Shown: in pieces, positions 28,513-36,595 of the stretch
How positions within the stretch are numbered: the stretch's first letter is position 1
How the letters are laid out: every line of letters begins with the position of its first letter
Assembly: GCF_903819435.1 (NCBI RefSeq)
Contig: NZ_CAIJDP010000070.1
Coordinates: forward strand, 1 to 63,412
Direction: 5' to 3'
Source: Flavobacterium salmonis
GTDB taxonomy: Bacteria > Bacteroidota > Bacteroidia > Flavobacteriales > Flavobacteriaceae
Length of the DNA stretch: 63,412 nt
Notes under the pieces: model-generated
Told to the model about the DNA's origin: nothing
Seen by the model: the letters and a program-made list of their open reading frames with translations, nothing else
The model's database searches: none
Made by a program: the position numbers and the translations under genes

Positions 28513-28935
28513 TTATCTGGTATAAACTGTGATAATACCAGTAGCTTTGTCTTTTAATTTCAGCTCTTTATTAGTAAGATTCATGATATCGCTGGTTGTA
28601 CTGGCAGTACCAATAGTAATCGTTAAATCATTATGAGATCTTACGTAGGTTCCTGTTGTTTCAGTTTTGTTACAACTCTCGCCGCTATAATCCCCTATAA
28701 CTGCTACATTACTCAGTTTTAGTTCTAAATAATCTTTACTACATCCACTTGCATTTTGTGGAGCATTAACTAAAACTTCATTCCCGTTCGAATCTGCTGT
28801 TCCCACTTTGCTTAGTTCATATTTTCCCTGAATTGGTACTATTGTTTCTCCTTCATTATCTTCATTACTGCAAGATGTTGCTGCGAATAATCCAAAACTT
28901 AGTGCTAATACGTATAAAAAATTTCTCGTTTTCAT
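28513..28935 (-). CDS. Lipocalin-like lipoprotein
   Basis: 140 aa. The lipoprotein signal is GLFAATSCSNED. The mature part has a short eight-strand pattern typical of lipocalin_4-like domains (IQGKYELSKVG, YLELKLSNVAVIGDYSG, TTGTYVRSHNDLTITIG, ELKLKDKATGIITVYTR) with Cys residues near 75 and 98 that may form a disulphide. It is an envelope lipoprotein of unknown ligand, monocistronic with its own terminator. Confidence 0.8.
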   Translation of the reverse strand: MKTRNFLYVLALSFGLFAATSCSNEDNEGETIVPIQGKYELSKVGTADSNGNEVLVNAPQNASGCSKDYLELKLSNVAVIGDYSGESCNKTETTGTYVRSHNDLTITIGTASTTSDIMNLTNKELKLKDKATGIITVYTR

Positions 28936-29086
28936 GTTTGTTTGTTTTAAAAATTATGTTTGATTTATATTTACGAAATTACATTCGATGTAATTCAAAT
29001 CTGTTTCATAATTTTCAAAATAACTTACATAATTGCCGTTTATATACTAAAATCGTAATTTTATGTTAAATACCTAAAGAATAAAA

Positions 29087-29117
29087 CAAAAAAACTCCTG
29101 AACTAAATTCTCAGGAG
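29087..29117 (-). terminator. Rho-independent terminator after the DoxX-type gene
   Basis: CTCCTGA (29095-29101) and TCAGGAG (29111-29117) pair; the minus strand runs into T x8. Confidence 0.8.
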
Positions 29118-29229
29118 ATTGTGTTTATGAGTTAATTTTAACCTGATTATTTCCAACTATCTTTAAGCTGCGACAAGTTCTCTGCTTCGTAACTCCTGTT
29201 TAAGATTCACAATATTTTTAAATCAACAT

Positions 29230-29655
29230 TTAATTTCTCATTATTTTTTTGTCTAGCGACCAGAAACCGCCACCGTTTATGAAAAGAAAAATATTTCCTA
29301 AAAGCATTGCCCAGTCCGTTCTGCTTTCGTGCATCATTTTCCAAAATCCGTCATTGATTAAGATTTCTGTTTTTGTTGTTGAGATTGCAACAAGCATAAT
29401 TACAATAAGGGGAATACTGGCGAGTCTTGTAATTAAGCCCAATAAAATTAATACCCCACAAATTATCTCAAAAAGACCAACAAGACTTCCTAAAAATTCA
29501 GGCGAAGGGAGTCCTATTTTTGCAAATCGTCAGCTTCCTAAACTATCAGCGAATAGAAATTTTTGAATGCCCTCTGAAAGAAAGACTATTCCAACCATAA
29601 TTCTGATTAGGATAATAGTTTTTGAACTGTTGGTATTTAATATCTTATATTTCAT
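29230..29655 (-). pseudogene. DoxX-family membrane protein interrupted by one in-frame TGA
   Basis: The frame starting MKYKILNTNSSKTIILIRIM (ATG at 29655) runs to the stop at 29230 and gives 141 aa if one TGA at 29530-29532 is read through. Around it the sequence reads FADSLGS-stop-RFAKIGLPSPEF, and family members usually have a small residue there, so a GGA to TGA change is likely. The four-helix DoxX pattern is intact on both sides (FEIICGVLILLGLITRLASI, WAMLLGNIFLFINGGG). The gene is either recently inactivated or the base is a sequencing error. The intact part alone (29442-29230) would lack the first helix. Confidence 0.85.
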
Positions 29656-29707
29656 TATATAATTTTTTCATGATTTCCACAGTTATTTCAGCAAATTCAG
29701 TAAAATA

Positions 29708-30808
29708 TTATTTTACATATTTATCAATAATATATTGAGTGACGGGTTTTAATGGCTTATTATTTTCAGGATGCATTCCGTGTGAATTAAAAAAGTCAAC
29801 TCCGTTTGCTGTCTTTGCATACCAAATAATTGCTACTCCATTTTTATCAAAACAAGTTGTGGTATCGCAAATGGTAATTTTTTTTAGATTAACAAGACCA
29901 GGATCCAAGACTTCGATTGCATTTGCAGGTATGAAACCTTCTTTTTTTAAATCACAATCTACAATTTCATAATGGTCGCTTGTCCATTGCATACATTCTT
30001 TTTTCTCAGGAAAATAATACCAACCTAAAACTACAAGAAAAGAAACTACTCCTGTCCGGATCCATTTATTTCGATTTGTTTTATCAATTTTTTCCTGAGG
30101 TAATTCTTTTTTAAAACCTAAAAAAAATTCTAATGGTTTAATAGCCTGTTTCGTCGTTTTAATTTCTTTTAAAATCTCTTCTTCCGGAGCTTCTATTAAA
30201 ATTTCATCTACAGTTAAAATATTCTCTTCATTCGAAAATGCTGTTTTATCTAAATTTTCTTCTTCCCATAAATCTTCATTTAGATTTTCTTCTGGAATGG
30301 CCCTTTCCTCTTTAATTCCATTACTCTTTTCAAACTCTTCGTTATCATCATTTTTTATAAAAATCACTTCGGGTAGATGAGGGTTTTTTATAGGTTTAAG
30401 AGTTTCTTCAACAGAATTATCTATTTGAATCCATACCTCTTTACTAAATTTTTTAAATGGTCGAAATTCATAATTGACAAGAATTGCAGCTAATTCTATT
30501 GTGGTAATTTTTGCTGGCTCCTTATCTCCTCGAAGAAAAGCACCCACTTTTTTAAACTTATCAGTGTATGGGGTTGAAATATTTTCCTCTTTTGAATTAA
30601 AATCAAACTTAAAAAAATTACGATAAACAGCTAAATCATCAGGTTTAGGATTTGAATTAAAAATTTCCCAGCAGAGGTCTCTTAAAAGTGCTTGTGATGG
30701 ATTATTTAAATAATGTGAATGTATCCCTTCAACTTTTTCAGCTCTGTATTTATTTCTAATAGCTTCTTTATAACCATTTTCAATTTCTTCTTGAGTATTT
30801 TTTTTCAT
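29708..30808 (-). CDS. Hypothetical single-pass membrane protein
   Basis: 366 aa. There is no signal peptide. The N-terminal 140 residues are helical (YLNNPSQALLRDLCWEIFNSNPKPDDLAVYRNFF...ELAAILVNYEFRPFKKFSKE). A long acidic linker follows, then one membrane helix near 262-278 (TGVVSFLVVLGWYYF) and an external domain with four Cys (KECMQW, IVDCDL, TICDTTTCFDK). I do not recognise the family. The N-terminal part could bind a protein or nucleic acid in the cytosol. It is divergent from the lipoprotein/kinase genes, and its upstream DNA holds a relative of the GGTTTTCC operator. Confidence 0.7.
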   Translation of the reverse strand: MKKNTQEEIENGYKEAIRNKYRAEKVEGIHSHYLNNPSQALLRDLCWEIFNSNPKPDDLAVYRNFFKFDFNSKEENISTPYTDKFKKVGAFLRGDKEPAKITTIELAAILVNYEFRPFKKFSKEVWIQIDNSVEETLKPIKNPHLPEVIFIKNDDNEEFEKSNGIKEERAIPEENLNEDLWEEENLDKTAFSNEENILTVDEILIEAPEEEILKEIKTTKQAIKPLEFFLGFKKELPQEKIDKTNRNKWIRTGVVSFLVVLGWYYFPEKKECMQWTSDHYEIVDCDLKKEGFIPANAIEVLDPGLVNLKKITICDTTTCFDKNGVAIIWYAKTANGVDFFNSHGMHPENNKPLKPVTQYIIDKYVK

Positions 30809-30960
30809 AGGCCTTCAGGATTTTTCAGGATTATTTCTCGGATTTTTCATGATTTTTCGGAATTCTCAGGAAAGTTAGTATATCCCGGAATTCCGTATCA
30901 ATTCACGTTTACAACGGTTGTTACTTTGCCTCAGAATCAAGTTAACGTTTTGATCTGCAG
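30809..30960. repeat. Short imperfect direct repeats (CAGGATTTTTC / CGGATTTTTC)
   Basis: Between the membrane protein start and its promoter, CAGGATTTTTCAGGATTATT, CGGATTTTTCATGATTTTTC and GGAATTCTCAGGA follow in series. The spacing is irregular and its role is unknown. Confidence 0.45.
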
Positions 30961-30967
30961 GCTAAAA

Positions 30968-31007
30968 CAAATGTACAAAACTAGTTCAATTATAAGTGCG
31001 GAAAACC
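30968..31007 (-). promoter_or_regulatory. Putative promoter and operator of the membrane protein gene (third regulon copy)
   Basis: The minus strand reads ACGGTTTTCCGC, then TACATTTG (-7 box, 30975-30968). The GG of GGTTTTCC lies 32 bp before the -7 box, against 33 bp at 34303 and 37581. The dyad is less complete here. Confidence 0.45.
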
Positions 31008-31151
31008 GTAAAACGGACTTTATCCGGGAAGTATAAATAAAATTTTATAGTTCTACGCACTTCACTTCCCAACCAAAATTTGGTATTGCCAAACAAGATC
31101 CGGACAGAATCCGGACAGCAATACCTATATCAATTTTTAATTCACAAAATC

Positions 31152-31316
31152 ATGAAAAAATTATTTTTATTGGGAATATTTGCCCTATTGACAACTACAT
31201 TATTCTCCTGCACTGCCGACGAATATGAAACTCAAACAAAAAAAGAAATAGCTCCAACTTATGCTGATGGACCTGGAGATTTACCTATAAAAGTTCCACC
31301 GCCGCCAACAAAATAA
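31152..31316 (+). CDS. Small lipoprotein, paralogue 1
   Basis: 54 aa from the ATG at 31152, which gives a clean lipoprotein signal (MKKLFLLGIFALLTTTLFSC). The open frame extends upstream to 31080, but those residues would bury the signal. The mature part is only about 35 residues (TADEYETQTKKEIAPTYADG...PIKVPPPPTK) with a Pro-rich end. A paralogue follows at 31628 with the same architecture, and the kinase gene after it. It may be a periplasmic ligand or modulator of the kinase; that is inference. Confidence 0.75.
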   Translation: MKKLFLLGIFALLTTTLFSCTADEYETQTKKEIAPTYADGPGDLPIKVPPPPTK

Positions 31317-31348
31317 TGGTATACTAAAATCTTAATCATAATTAATTT

Positions 31349-31385
31349 CGGGGAAAGTAAGTTTATACTGCGATCCCCGTTTTTA
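31349..31385 (+). terminator. Terminator hairpin after lipoprotein 1
   Basis: CGGGGA (31349-31354) and TCCCCG (31374-31379) pair over a 19-nt loop and are followed by TTTTT. The same block is duplicated at 31834-31871. Confidence 0.7.
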
Positions 31386-31627
31386 TATTACAATCTTATC
31401 TATTTATCCTTTCCTTTCAAAATAATGACTCTTATATCCAAAGAATGAAATCGTTTAAAAAAGGCATTACTAACTTTCAAAAGAAAAGTTTTAACAGTAG
31501 ACATAATTAATACCATCATAAATTAACAGCGAAATATGTTTTCTTTTCTATTAACAAAATGAACCGTTTTTTCTATAAATTACCCCTTAGAAATATTTTA
31601 TTTTAAATTTTAAAAAGCTCTGAAAGC

Positions 31628-31792
31628 ATGAAAAAATTATTTTTATTGGGAACATTTGCCCTATTGGCAACTACATTATTCTCTTGCACTACCGACGAAT
31701 ATGAAACTAATACAAAAAAAGCAGTAGTACCAACTTATGCCGATGGACCAGGTGATGATCCTATTAAAGTACCACCGCCACAACCAAAATAA
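31628..31792 (+). CDS. Small lipoprotein, paralogue 2
   Basis: 54 aa, MKKLFLLGTFALLATTLFSC followed by TTDEYETNTKKAVVPTYADG and PIKVPPPQPK. It matches paralogue 1 in length, signal and proline-rich end, differing at about a dozen residues. It is too short for many gene finders. It lies 58 bp before the histidine kinase gene and is likely co-transcribed with it by read-through of the hairpin at 31834-31871. Confidence 0.75.
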   Translation: MKKLFLLGTFALLATTLFSCTTDEYETNTKKAVVPTYADGPGDDPIKVPPPQPK

Positions 31793-31833
31793 TAATTGAT
31801 TAAATAATTTAATCTGCAATTAATTACTAATTT

Positions 31834-31871
31834 CGGAGAAAGTAAGTTTTATGCTACGATCCCCGTTTTTT
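31834..31871 (+). promoter_or_regulatory. Duplicated, weakened terminator hairpin containing the kinase start codon
   Basis: CGGAGA (31834-31839) and TCCCCG (31860-31865) could pair with one A-C mismatch, followed by T x7. The kinase ATG at 31851 lies in the loop. The sequence AAGTAAGTTTTATGCTACGA corresponds to AAGTAAGTTTATACTGCGA of the first copy. It may act as an attenuator or as a translation-coupled switch. Confidence 0.5.
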
Positions 31872-33545
31872 TGTTTGCTTCTTTGTGCATTTCTACTTTC
31901 CTGCAAAGAAGAAATAACTAAACCTGTCACGAACGAATCTGTTAAAAAGGAAGCAGTATTACTTCGAAATAAAGGAATAACAAGCTTTCAGGATAAAAAG
32001 TTCAATACTGCTTTTTATAATTTTAATAAATCAAAAATTGCATTTGAAACAATAAAAGATAGTGCCAACATTGTTTATAATCTTATCCAAATGGCTTCGA
32101 TACAGCAAATAAACGGAGATTATTATGGCAGTAAAGAAACCCTGACAGAAGCATTACCTTATATTAAGAACAAAAATATTTACAGTGCTTCAATCAATAA
32201 CTTTTTCGGAATTGCTGATAAAGAACTTTCTCTTTATCACGATGCTATTTATTATTATAAAGAAGCTATAAAAGACTGTACAGATGAAATATCAAAACAA
32301 TCTCCTTTAAATAATATTGCCGTAGTTTATATTCAACAAAAAGAATATGATAAAGCAATTCATATTTTAGAATTTATATTAAACAAAAAAATTATTGATG
32401 AAGATCCAGCCAGCAAATCACGCGTAACAGATAATTTAGGTTTTGCTTATTTTAAAAAAGGATGGAGTAAAAAAGGACTCCTATTGATGCAACAAAGTTT
32501 GGAATCAAAAAATAGGATAGATGATCCTTATGGATATATTGAAAGTAATTTACACCTCTCTGAATATTATTTAAAAATCGATGTCAAAAAATCAATTCAC
32601 TATGCTCAATATGCATATCAAACGGCTACAAAATTCAATAGTATTGATGAACGTTTGAAAGCTTTATCTTTTTTAATAGCTAATGGCTCAGGAACAAAGT
32701 ATGCACAAAAATATATCACACTAAACGATAGCATAATTAAAATAAGAAACAATTATAAAAACAAATTTGCCAAAATAAAATACGATTCTAAAAAAGAGAA
32801 AGACGAAAACCAAAAATTGCGTTTAGAAAAAGCAGAAAATCAATTATCACTTCAGGAAGCAAAATATCAAAGAATATTTTTTATAATCGGAATTACATCT
32901 CTTTGTCTTTTGTTGTTATACTTGAGAAAATTTTATCAAAACCGAAACCGAATCGAAAAAATAAAAACCGCCTACGATACCGAAACCAGAATTGCCAAAG
33001 ACATTCATGATGAACTGGCAAATGATGTTTTTAATGCCATAACTTTTACTCAAACACAACCCTTAGAAAGTGACAATAGAAAAGAAACCTTAATTAAGAA
33101 ACTGGATCATATTTACTCACGTGTCCGGGGAATTTCGAGAGAGAATAATGATATTGATACCGAAACAAATTATTCAGCTAACTTAAAAGAAACACTTTCG
33201 ACTTACAACCTTGATACCAGAAATGTCATTATAAATAGTATCGAAAAAATCAATTGGAATGATATTGATAAAATAAAGAAGATTACCATTTACCGCATTT
33301 TACAGGAATTAATGGTAAATATGAAAAAACATAGTGAGGCATCAATAGTAGTCATAAAATTTGATAACAGTCCAAAAAAAATATTTATAGACTATACGGA
33401 TAACGGAAAAGGCTGTGATCAAAATAAAATTATAAAAAATGGTTTGCAAAATATGGAAAACCGTATTCTGTCTACAAAAGGAACCATTACTTTTGAAACT
33501 GAACCTGATAGAGGTTTTAAAGTAAAAATATCCATGCCTAAATAA
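31851..33545 (+). CDS. TPR-type sensor histidine kinase (HisKA_3 / NarL class)
   Basis: 564 aa. The signal with lipobox is MLRSPFFCLLLCAFLLSC. Periplasmic TPR-like helices span about 30-300 (YKEAIKDCTDEISKQSPLNNIAVVY, AIHILEFIL). A coiled coil leads to a membrane helix at about 342-358, the dimerisation box with H386 (RIAKDIHDELANDVF), and a HATPase domain (ILQELMVNMKKHSEA, DYTDNGKGCD, GLQNMENRI, TEPDRGFKVKI). Known role: autophosphorylation and transfer to a receiver, here the gene 6 bp downstream. The start codon overlaps a hairpin duplicated from the lipoprotein 1 terminator. Confidence 0.92.
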   Translation: MLRSPFFCLLLCAFLLSCKEEITKPVTNESVKKEAVLLRNKGITSFQDKKFNTAFYNFNKSKIAFETIKDSANIVYNLIQMASIQQINGDYYGSKETLTEALPYIKNKNIYSASINNFFGIADKELSLYHDAIYYYKEAIKDCTDEISKQSPLNNIAVVYIQQKEYDKAIHILEFILNKKIIDEDPASKSRVTDNLGFAYFKKGWSKKGLLLMQQSLESKNRIDDPYGYIESNLHLSEYYLKIDVKKSIHYAQYAYQTATKFNSIDERLKALSFLIANGSGTKYAQKYITLNDSIIKIRNNYKNKFAKIKYDSKKEKDENQKLRLEKAENQLSLQEAKYQRIFFIIGITSLCLLLLYLRKFYQNRNRIEKIKTAYDTETRIAKDIHDELANDVFNAITFTQTQPLESDNRKETLIKKLDHIYSRVRGISRENNDIDTETNYSANLKETLSTYNLDTRNVIINSIEKINWNDIDKIKKITIYRILQELMVNMKKHSEASIVVIKFDNSPKKIFIDYTDNGKGCDQNKIIKNGLQNMENRILSTKGTITFETEPDRGFKVKISMPK

Positions 33546-33551
33546 TTTTAT

Positions 33552-34220
33552 ATGTTTAAAAAAGTATTAATAGCCGAAGACATTGACGCCATCAATTTAG
33601 GAATAGAACAAGTCCTGAAAGATTTAAATATTGTCAATTTTCAACATTCAAAATATTGTGACGAAGCGTTTCTAAAAATACGTAGAGCCATTCAGGACAA
33701 TGAACCTTACAATTTATTAATCAGCGATCTTTCATTCAAGACAGATCATCGTGAAGTAAAAATTGCCAATGGAGACGAACTAATTCAAAAAGTACGTGAA
33801 TTGCAGCCTGATATTAAAATCATTGCCTATTCTGTCGAAGATAAAAGTTACCGAATTAAATCCCTTTTTGATAATCCCGGAATTGATGCTTTTGTTCTAA
33901 AAGGTTTAAACAGTATTGAAGAATTAAAGAAAGCAATTAGCATTATTTCGACCTCAGATCAAAAATACATTTCCCCAGAAGTTGCTTCTGCCTTGCAGGA
34001 AAAAAACAACTACGAAATAGACGATGTGGACATTCAAATCCTAAAACATTTAGCTGGAGGCACTTCACAAGATGAAATCATAGAAATTTTTAAAACTTCA
34101 GATATCAAACCCAACAGTAAAAGTGCCATTGAGAAAAGACTGTCTAAACTCAAAGACTTTTTTAAGGCAAATAATACCGTTCATCTGGTTTCTATTACTA
34201 AGGATATGGGGATTATTTAA
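33552..34220 (+). CDS. Response regulator with receiver and C-terminal HTH
   Basis: 222 aa. The receiver (1-135) has the acidic pocket E9/D10, phospho-acceptor D59 in LLISDLSF and lysine in FVLKGL. A C-terminal HTH of the NarL/LuxR-like type spans about 155-215 (DVDIQILKHLAGGTSQDEIIEIF, SKSAIEKRLSKLKDFFKANN). It is the partner of the kinase 6 bp upstream. It is the best candidate to bind the GTTTTCC dyads at 34303 and 37581. Confidence 0.92.
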   Translation: MFKKVLIAEDIDAINLGIEQVLKDLNIVNFQHSKYCDEAFLKIRRAIQDNEPYNLLISDLSFKTDHREVKIANGDELIQKVRELQPDIKIIAYSVEDKSYRIKSLFDNPGIDAFVLKGLNSIEELKKAISIISTSDQKYISPEVASALQEKNNYEIDDVDIQILKHLAGGTSQDEIIEIFKTSDIKPNSKSAIEKRLSKLKDFFKANNTVHLVSITKDMGII

Positions 34221-34246
34221 ATCTCATTGTAGTATGATATTAATCT

Positions 34247-34273
34247 TTAAAAGCTCTTTCGGGGCTTTTTTTT
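34247..34273 (+). terminator. Rho-independent terminator
   Basis: AAAGCTC (about 34249-34255) pairs with GGGCTTT (34262-34268), then T-run. It closes the kinase/regulator operon. Confidence 0.85.
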
Positions 34274-34302
34274 ATGACTGCAATTTAAAATACCTCGATT
34301 AT

Positions 34303-34343
34303 GGTTTTCCGTAAAACACTGGATTTAAATAGGTTTAAGTTTG
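34303..34343 (+). promoter_or_regulatory. Promoter of the five-gene envelope operon with GTTTTCCGTAAAAC dyad
   Basis: The dyad GTTTTCCGTAAAAC (within 34303-34322) sits where a -33 element would be. The -7 box TAAGTTTG is at 34336-34343, 33 bp from the start of GGTTTTCC. The TTTGAATTATTAA that follows is shared with the site at 37581-37621. A regulator bound here would touch RNA polymerase. Confidence 0.7.
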
Positions 34344-34386
34344 AATTATTAAATCAATTTAAATATTAATTAAAACCAAAAAAATT

Positions 34387-34617
34387 ATGGAATATAAAGT
34401 AGTACCATTTGCAGCTTCAATCGATCTAAAGAAAAATTCTTCAGCACAAATCGCAGAACAGTTAGAAAGTTTGATTAAACATTATACTGAAAAAGAATGG
34501 CAATATGTCCGCGTGGAAAACATAACAACTTTTGTCCATGCAGAACTAGGATGTTTTGGATTTGGGGCAAGACCTGCTCAAACCCTTTTCACTCATTTAA
34601 TTGTCTTTCAAAAATAG
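34387..34617 (+). CDS. Small DUF4177-like protein
   Basis: 76 aa. MEYKVVPFAASIDLKKNSS, then AEQLESLIKHYTEKEWQYVRVENI and FVHAELGCFGFGARP. The alpha/beta pattern and the phrase EKEWQYVRVEN resemble DUF4177-type proteins; the role is unknown. It is the first gene of a five-gene operon, ending exactly where the next starts (34617/34618). Confidence 0.72.
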   Translation: MEYKVVPFAASIDLKKNSSAQIAEQLESLIKHYTEKEWQYVRVENITTFVHAELGCFGFGARPAQTLFTHLIVFQK

Positions 34618-34899
34618 ATGAAACATTTAATACTATTTGTTATTAAAATGTATTGGAAAACTATTCCGCCATCTAAAAGGAAAAAATGCATTTTTAAAAA
34701 ATCCTGTTCCAATTATGTATTTGAAACAACTCAAAAAGAAGGTTTTATCAATGGATTAAAGACATTTTGGTTTCGATACAAAAATTGCAGAGGAAACTTT
34801 ACGGTTTTTAAGAATCCTATTAACGATAAAATACAAATGATTCTCCCTTCTCAAATAATAATTGATCAGGAAGAAATTGCTGAAAGACTTATTAAATAA
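34618..34899 (+). CDS. YidD-like small membrane-associated protein
   Basis: 93 aa. It keeps the YidD core in diverged form: KKCIFKKSCSNYVFETTQKEG, GLKTFWFRYKNC. This matches the family pattern of CxFxPSCSxYAxEA, GxxKG and RxxRC. Known role of YidD: it helps membrane protein insertion by YidC. This copy is not next to rpmH/rnpA/yidC, so it is a specialised paralogue in this operon. The tail from residue 60 is not typical. Confidence 0.75.
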   Translation: MKHLILFVIKMYWKTIPPSKRKKCIFKKSCSNYVFETTQKEGFINGLKTFWFRYKNCRGNFTVFKNPINDKIQMILPSQIIIDQEEIAERLIK

Positions 34900-34923
34900 A
34901 CCAATCAAAAGAATATCAGAATC

Positions 34924-35319
34924 ATGATAACACTAGAACTAAAAAGCCATTTTTTGAGATTATATCAAATGGCATTATCAGACGATCAATTTAATGTATT
35001 AGAACTTCAGATGCTTTATCATTTTGCAGATGAAAGAGGAATTCCGAAAGAAGAATTGGATAAACTTTTCCTTAATCCTGTCAATATTGAATTCACAGTA
35101 CCGGAAGCCTTAAATACAAAGATTGAATACCTGTATGACCTAACCAGAATTATCTGGGCAGATGAAAAAATAACCGATGACGAATTGAACATGCTCAGAA
35201 AGTATTGCCGAAAATTTGATTTCGTTGAAGAAAACATCAATGATTTATCTGATTATCTCATTGAGTGTGTACAGAAAAACATTGGTAAAGAAGAAATTAT
35301 TAGTCAACTAAATGCTTAA
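34924..35319 (+). CDS. TerB-like helical protein
   Basis: 131 aa, all helical. LRLYQMALSDDQFNVLELQMLYHFADERGI and RIIWADEKITDDELNMLRKYCRKFDF give two TerB-type helical hairpins with Asp/Glu (SDDQF, ADEKITDDE). Known: TerB-like domains occur in tellurite-resistance and phage/stress defence gene sets as metal-binding or scaffold modules. It has no signal peptide. The next gene starts 3 nt after its stop. Confidence 0.75.
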   Translation: MITLELKSHFLRLYQMALSDDQFNVLELQMLYHFADERGIPKEELDKLFLNPVNIEFTVPEALNTKIEYLYDLTRIIWADEKITDDELNMLRKYCRKFDFVEENINDLSDYLIECVQKNIGKEEIISQLNA

Positions 35320-35322
35320 ACC

Positions 35323-36591
35323 ATGAAAACACTTTCACAATTATTTAGTTTAAAAAAAACTGAAGATTCTTCTTCTAAATCTTTTGAAGAAAATGAAGAA
35401 GACAGAGAACAAATAAGAATTACGTACTATCAAAGCGGTTTCGCAGCTTCGATAAAAGCAACAGGCAAACCAATTGTTTTAAAAGCATGTCTTCAAAATT
35501 TATATATGAGTTTTGAAGATCAGTGCCGAAAGCAAAAAATGGAACAGGACAGATTAAAACAGCCTTACCGCGAAGAACAGGAAAAAAACAGAACTGAACT
35601 TAAAAAGTATGAAGCTGCTATTGGCATTTTCGAAAAAAAAGAACAGGATATCAACCATACTATCGACGAGATCAAAAACGAGATTATTGAAGTCAAAAGT
35701 AATCCTGACAAATACGGTATCGAAGATGGCAAAGGTTTAAAAGCGCAATTTTACATCGGTTTGTTTTTACTGCTTCCTATTACACTCTACGTATTAGTCT
35801 TTTATATTTCGGCTTCGTATTCTGCTTTTTTCAAAGAATTTTCAAATGATAGTTTAACAGCTGCGATTTTTGATGCCGATGCTTTTACAAATGCTTTTAA
35901 AGCGAGCTGGCTTGAAGGTGTTTTGGTCGTAACAATTCCTTTTGTATTTATGGGTTTAGGTTATGTAATTCATATGGTTCAAAAAGGAAAAGGCATAAAA
36001 AATGTTTTAAGAATGATGTCCTTATTTGTTATCACCTTCTTATTTGATGCTTTACTCGCTTATCAAATAGAAAAAAAGATATATGAGTTTAATAAAACAA
36101 CCGATTCTGCTCCATACAATTTGAACATCGCTTTGGGTGAAGCTGAGTTTTGGATGATCATATTTGCCGGATTTGTGGTGTACATCATCTGGGGCCTTGT
36201 ATTTGATTTTGTAATGAAAGAATTCGAAAACATCGATAAAATAAGAGCTTTCATCCGGGGTAAAAAAGAGAATTTAATTACCCTGGAAAAAATAAAAGCA
36301 GATTACATCAATAAAATCAACGATTTCAAACAACAGATTGTTACTCTAAACGGAAAAAATTCAGAGCTACAATCAAAAATAGACGGTTTTGTTTTTCCAG
36401 TAAAAGAATATCTTCATTATCACCACCAATACAAAGAAGGATGGTTTCAGGCAATAAACACAGAGATTGCTTTGGCTCATAAAGAAAAAACAGAACTTCT
36501 GGAAAACTGTGAATTTCATTCTGAAGAACACCTCAACAAATTAAACTTAGCTGATCCTGATTTCCAACATTTGGTATATTCTAAAAACTAA
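35323..36591 (+). CDS. Coiled-coil multi-pass membrane protein
   Basis: 422 aa. The N-terminal domain is cytosolic. A coiled coil spans about 70-135 (RLKQPYREEQEKNRTELKKYE, FEKKEQDINHTIDEIKNE). Four membrane helices follow at about 145-300 (FYIGLFLLLPITLYVLVFYI, VLVVTIPFVFMGLGYVIHMV, MMSLFVITFLFDALLAYQI, WMIIFAGFVVYIIWGLVFDF), then a second coiled coil (INDFKQQIVTLNGKNSELQSK). I do not recognise the family. It is probably the membrane platform of the operon. Confidence 0.8.
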   Translation: MKTLSQLFSLKKTEDSSSKSFEENEEDREQIRITYYQSGFAASIKATGKPIVLKACLQNLYMSFEDQCRKQKMEQDRLKQPYREEQEKNRTELKKYEAAIGIFEKKEQDINHTIDEIKNEIIEVKSNPDKYGIEDGKGLKAQFYIGLFLLLPITLYVLVFYISASYSAFFKEFSNDSLTAAIFDADAFTNAFKASWLEGVLVVTIPFVFMGLGYVIHMVQKGKGIKNVLRMMSLFVITFLFDALLAYQIEKKIYEFNKTTDSAPYNLNIALGEAEFWMIIFAGFVVYIIWGLVFDFVMKEFENIDKIRAFIRGKKENLITLEKIKADYINKINDFKQQIVTLNGKNSELQSKIDGFVFPVKEYLHYHHQYKEGWFQAINTEIALAHKEKTELLENCEFHSEEHLNKLNLADPDFQHLVYSKN

Positions 36592-36595
36592 TTAA

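Noticed and set aside
29230..29442. 70-aa frame as an independent DoxX-type gene
   Set aside because: It is the C-terminal half of the interrupted gene starting at 29655.
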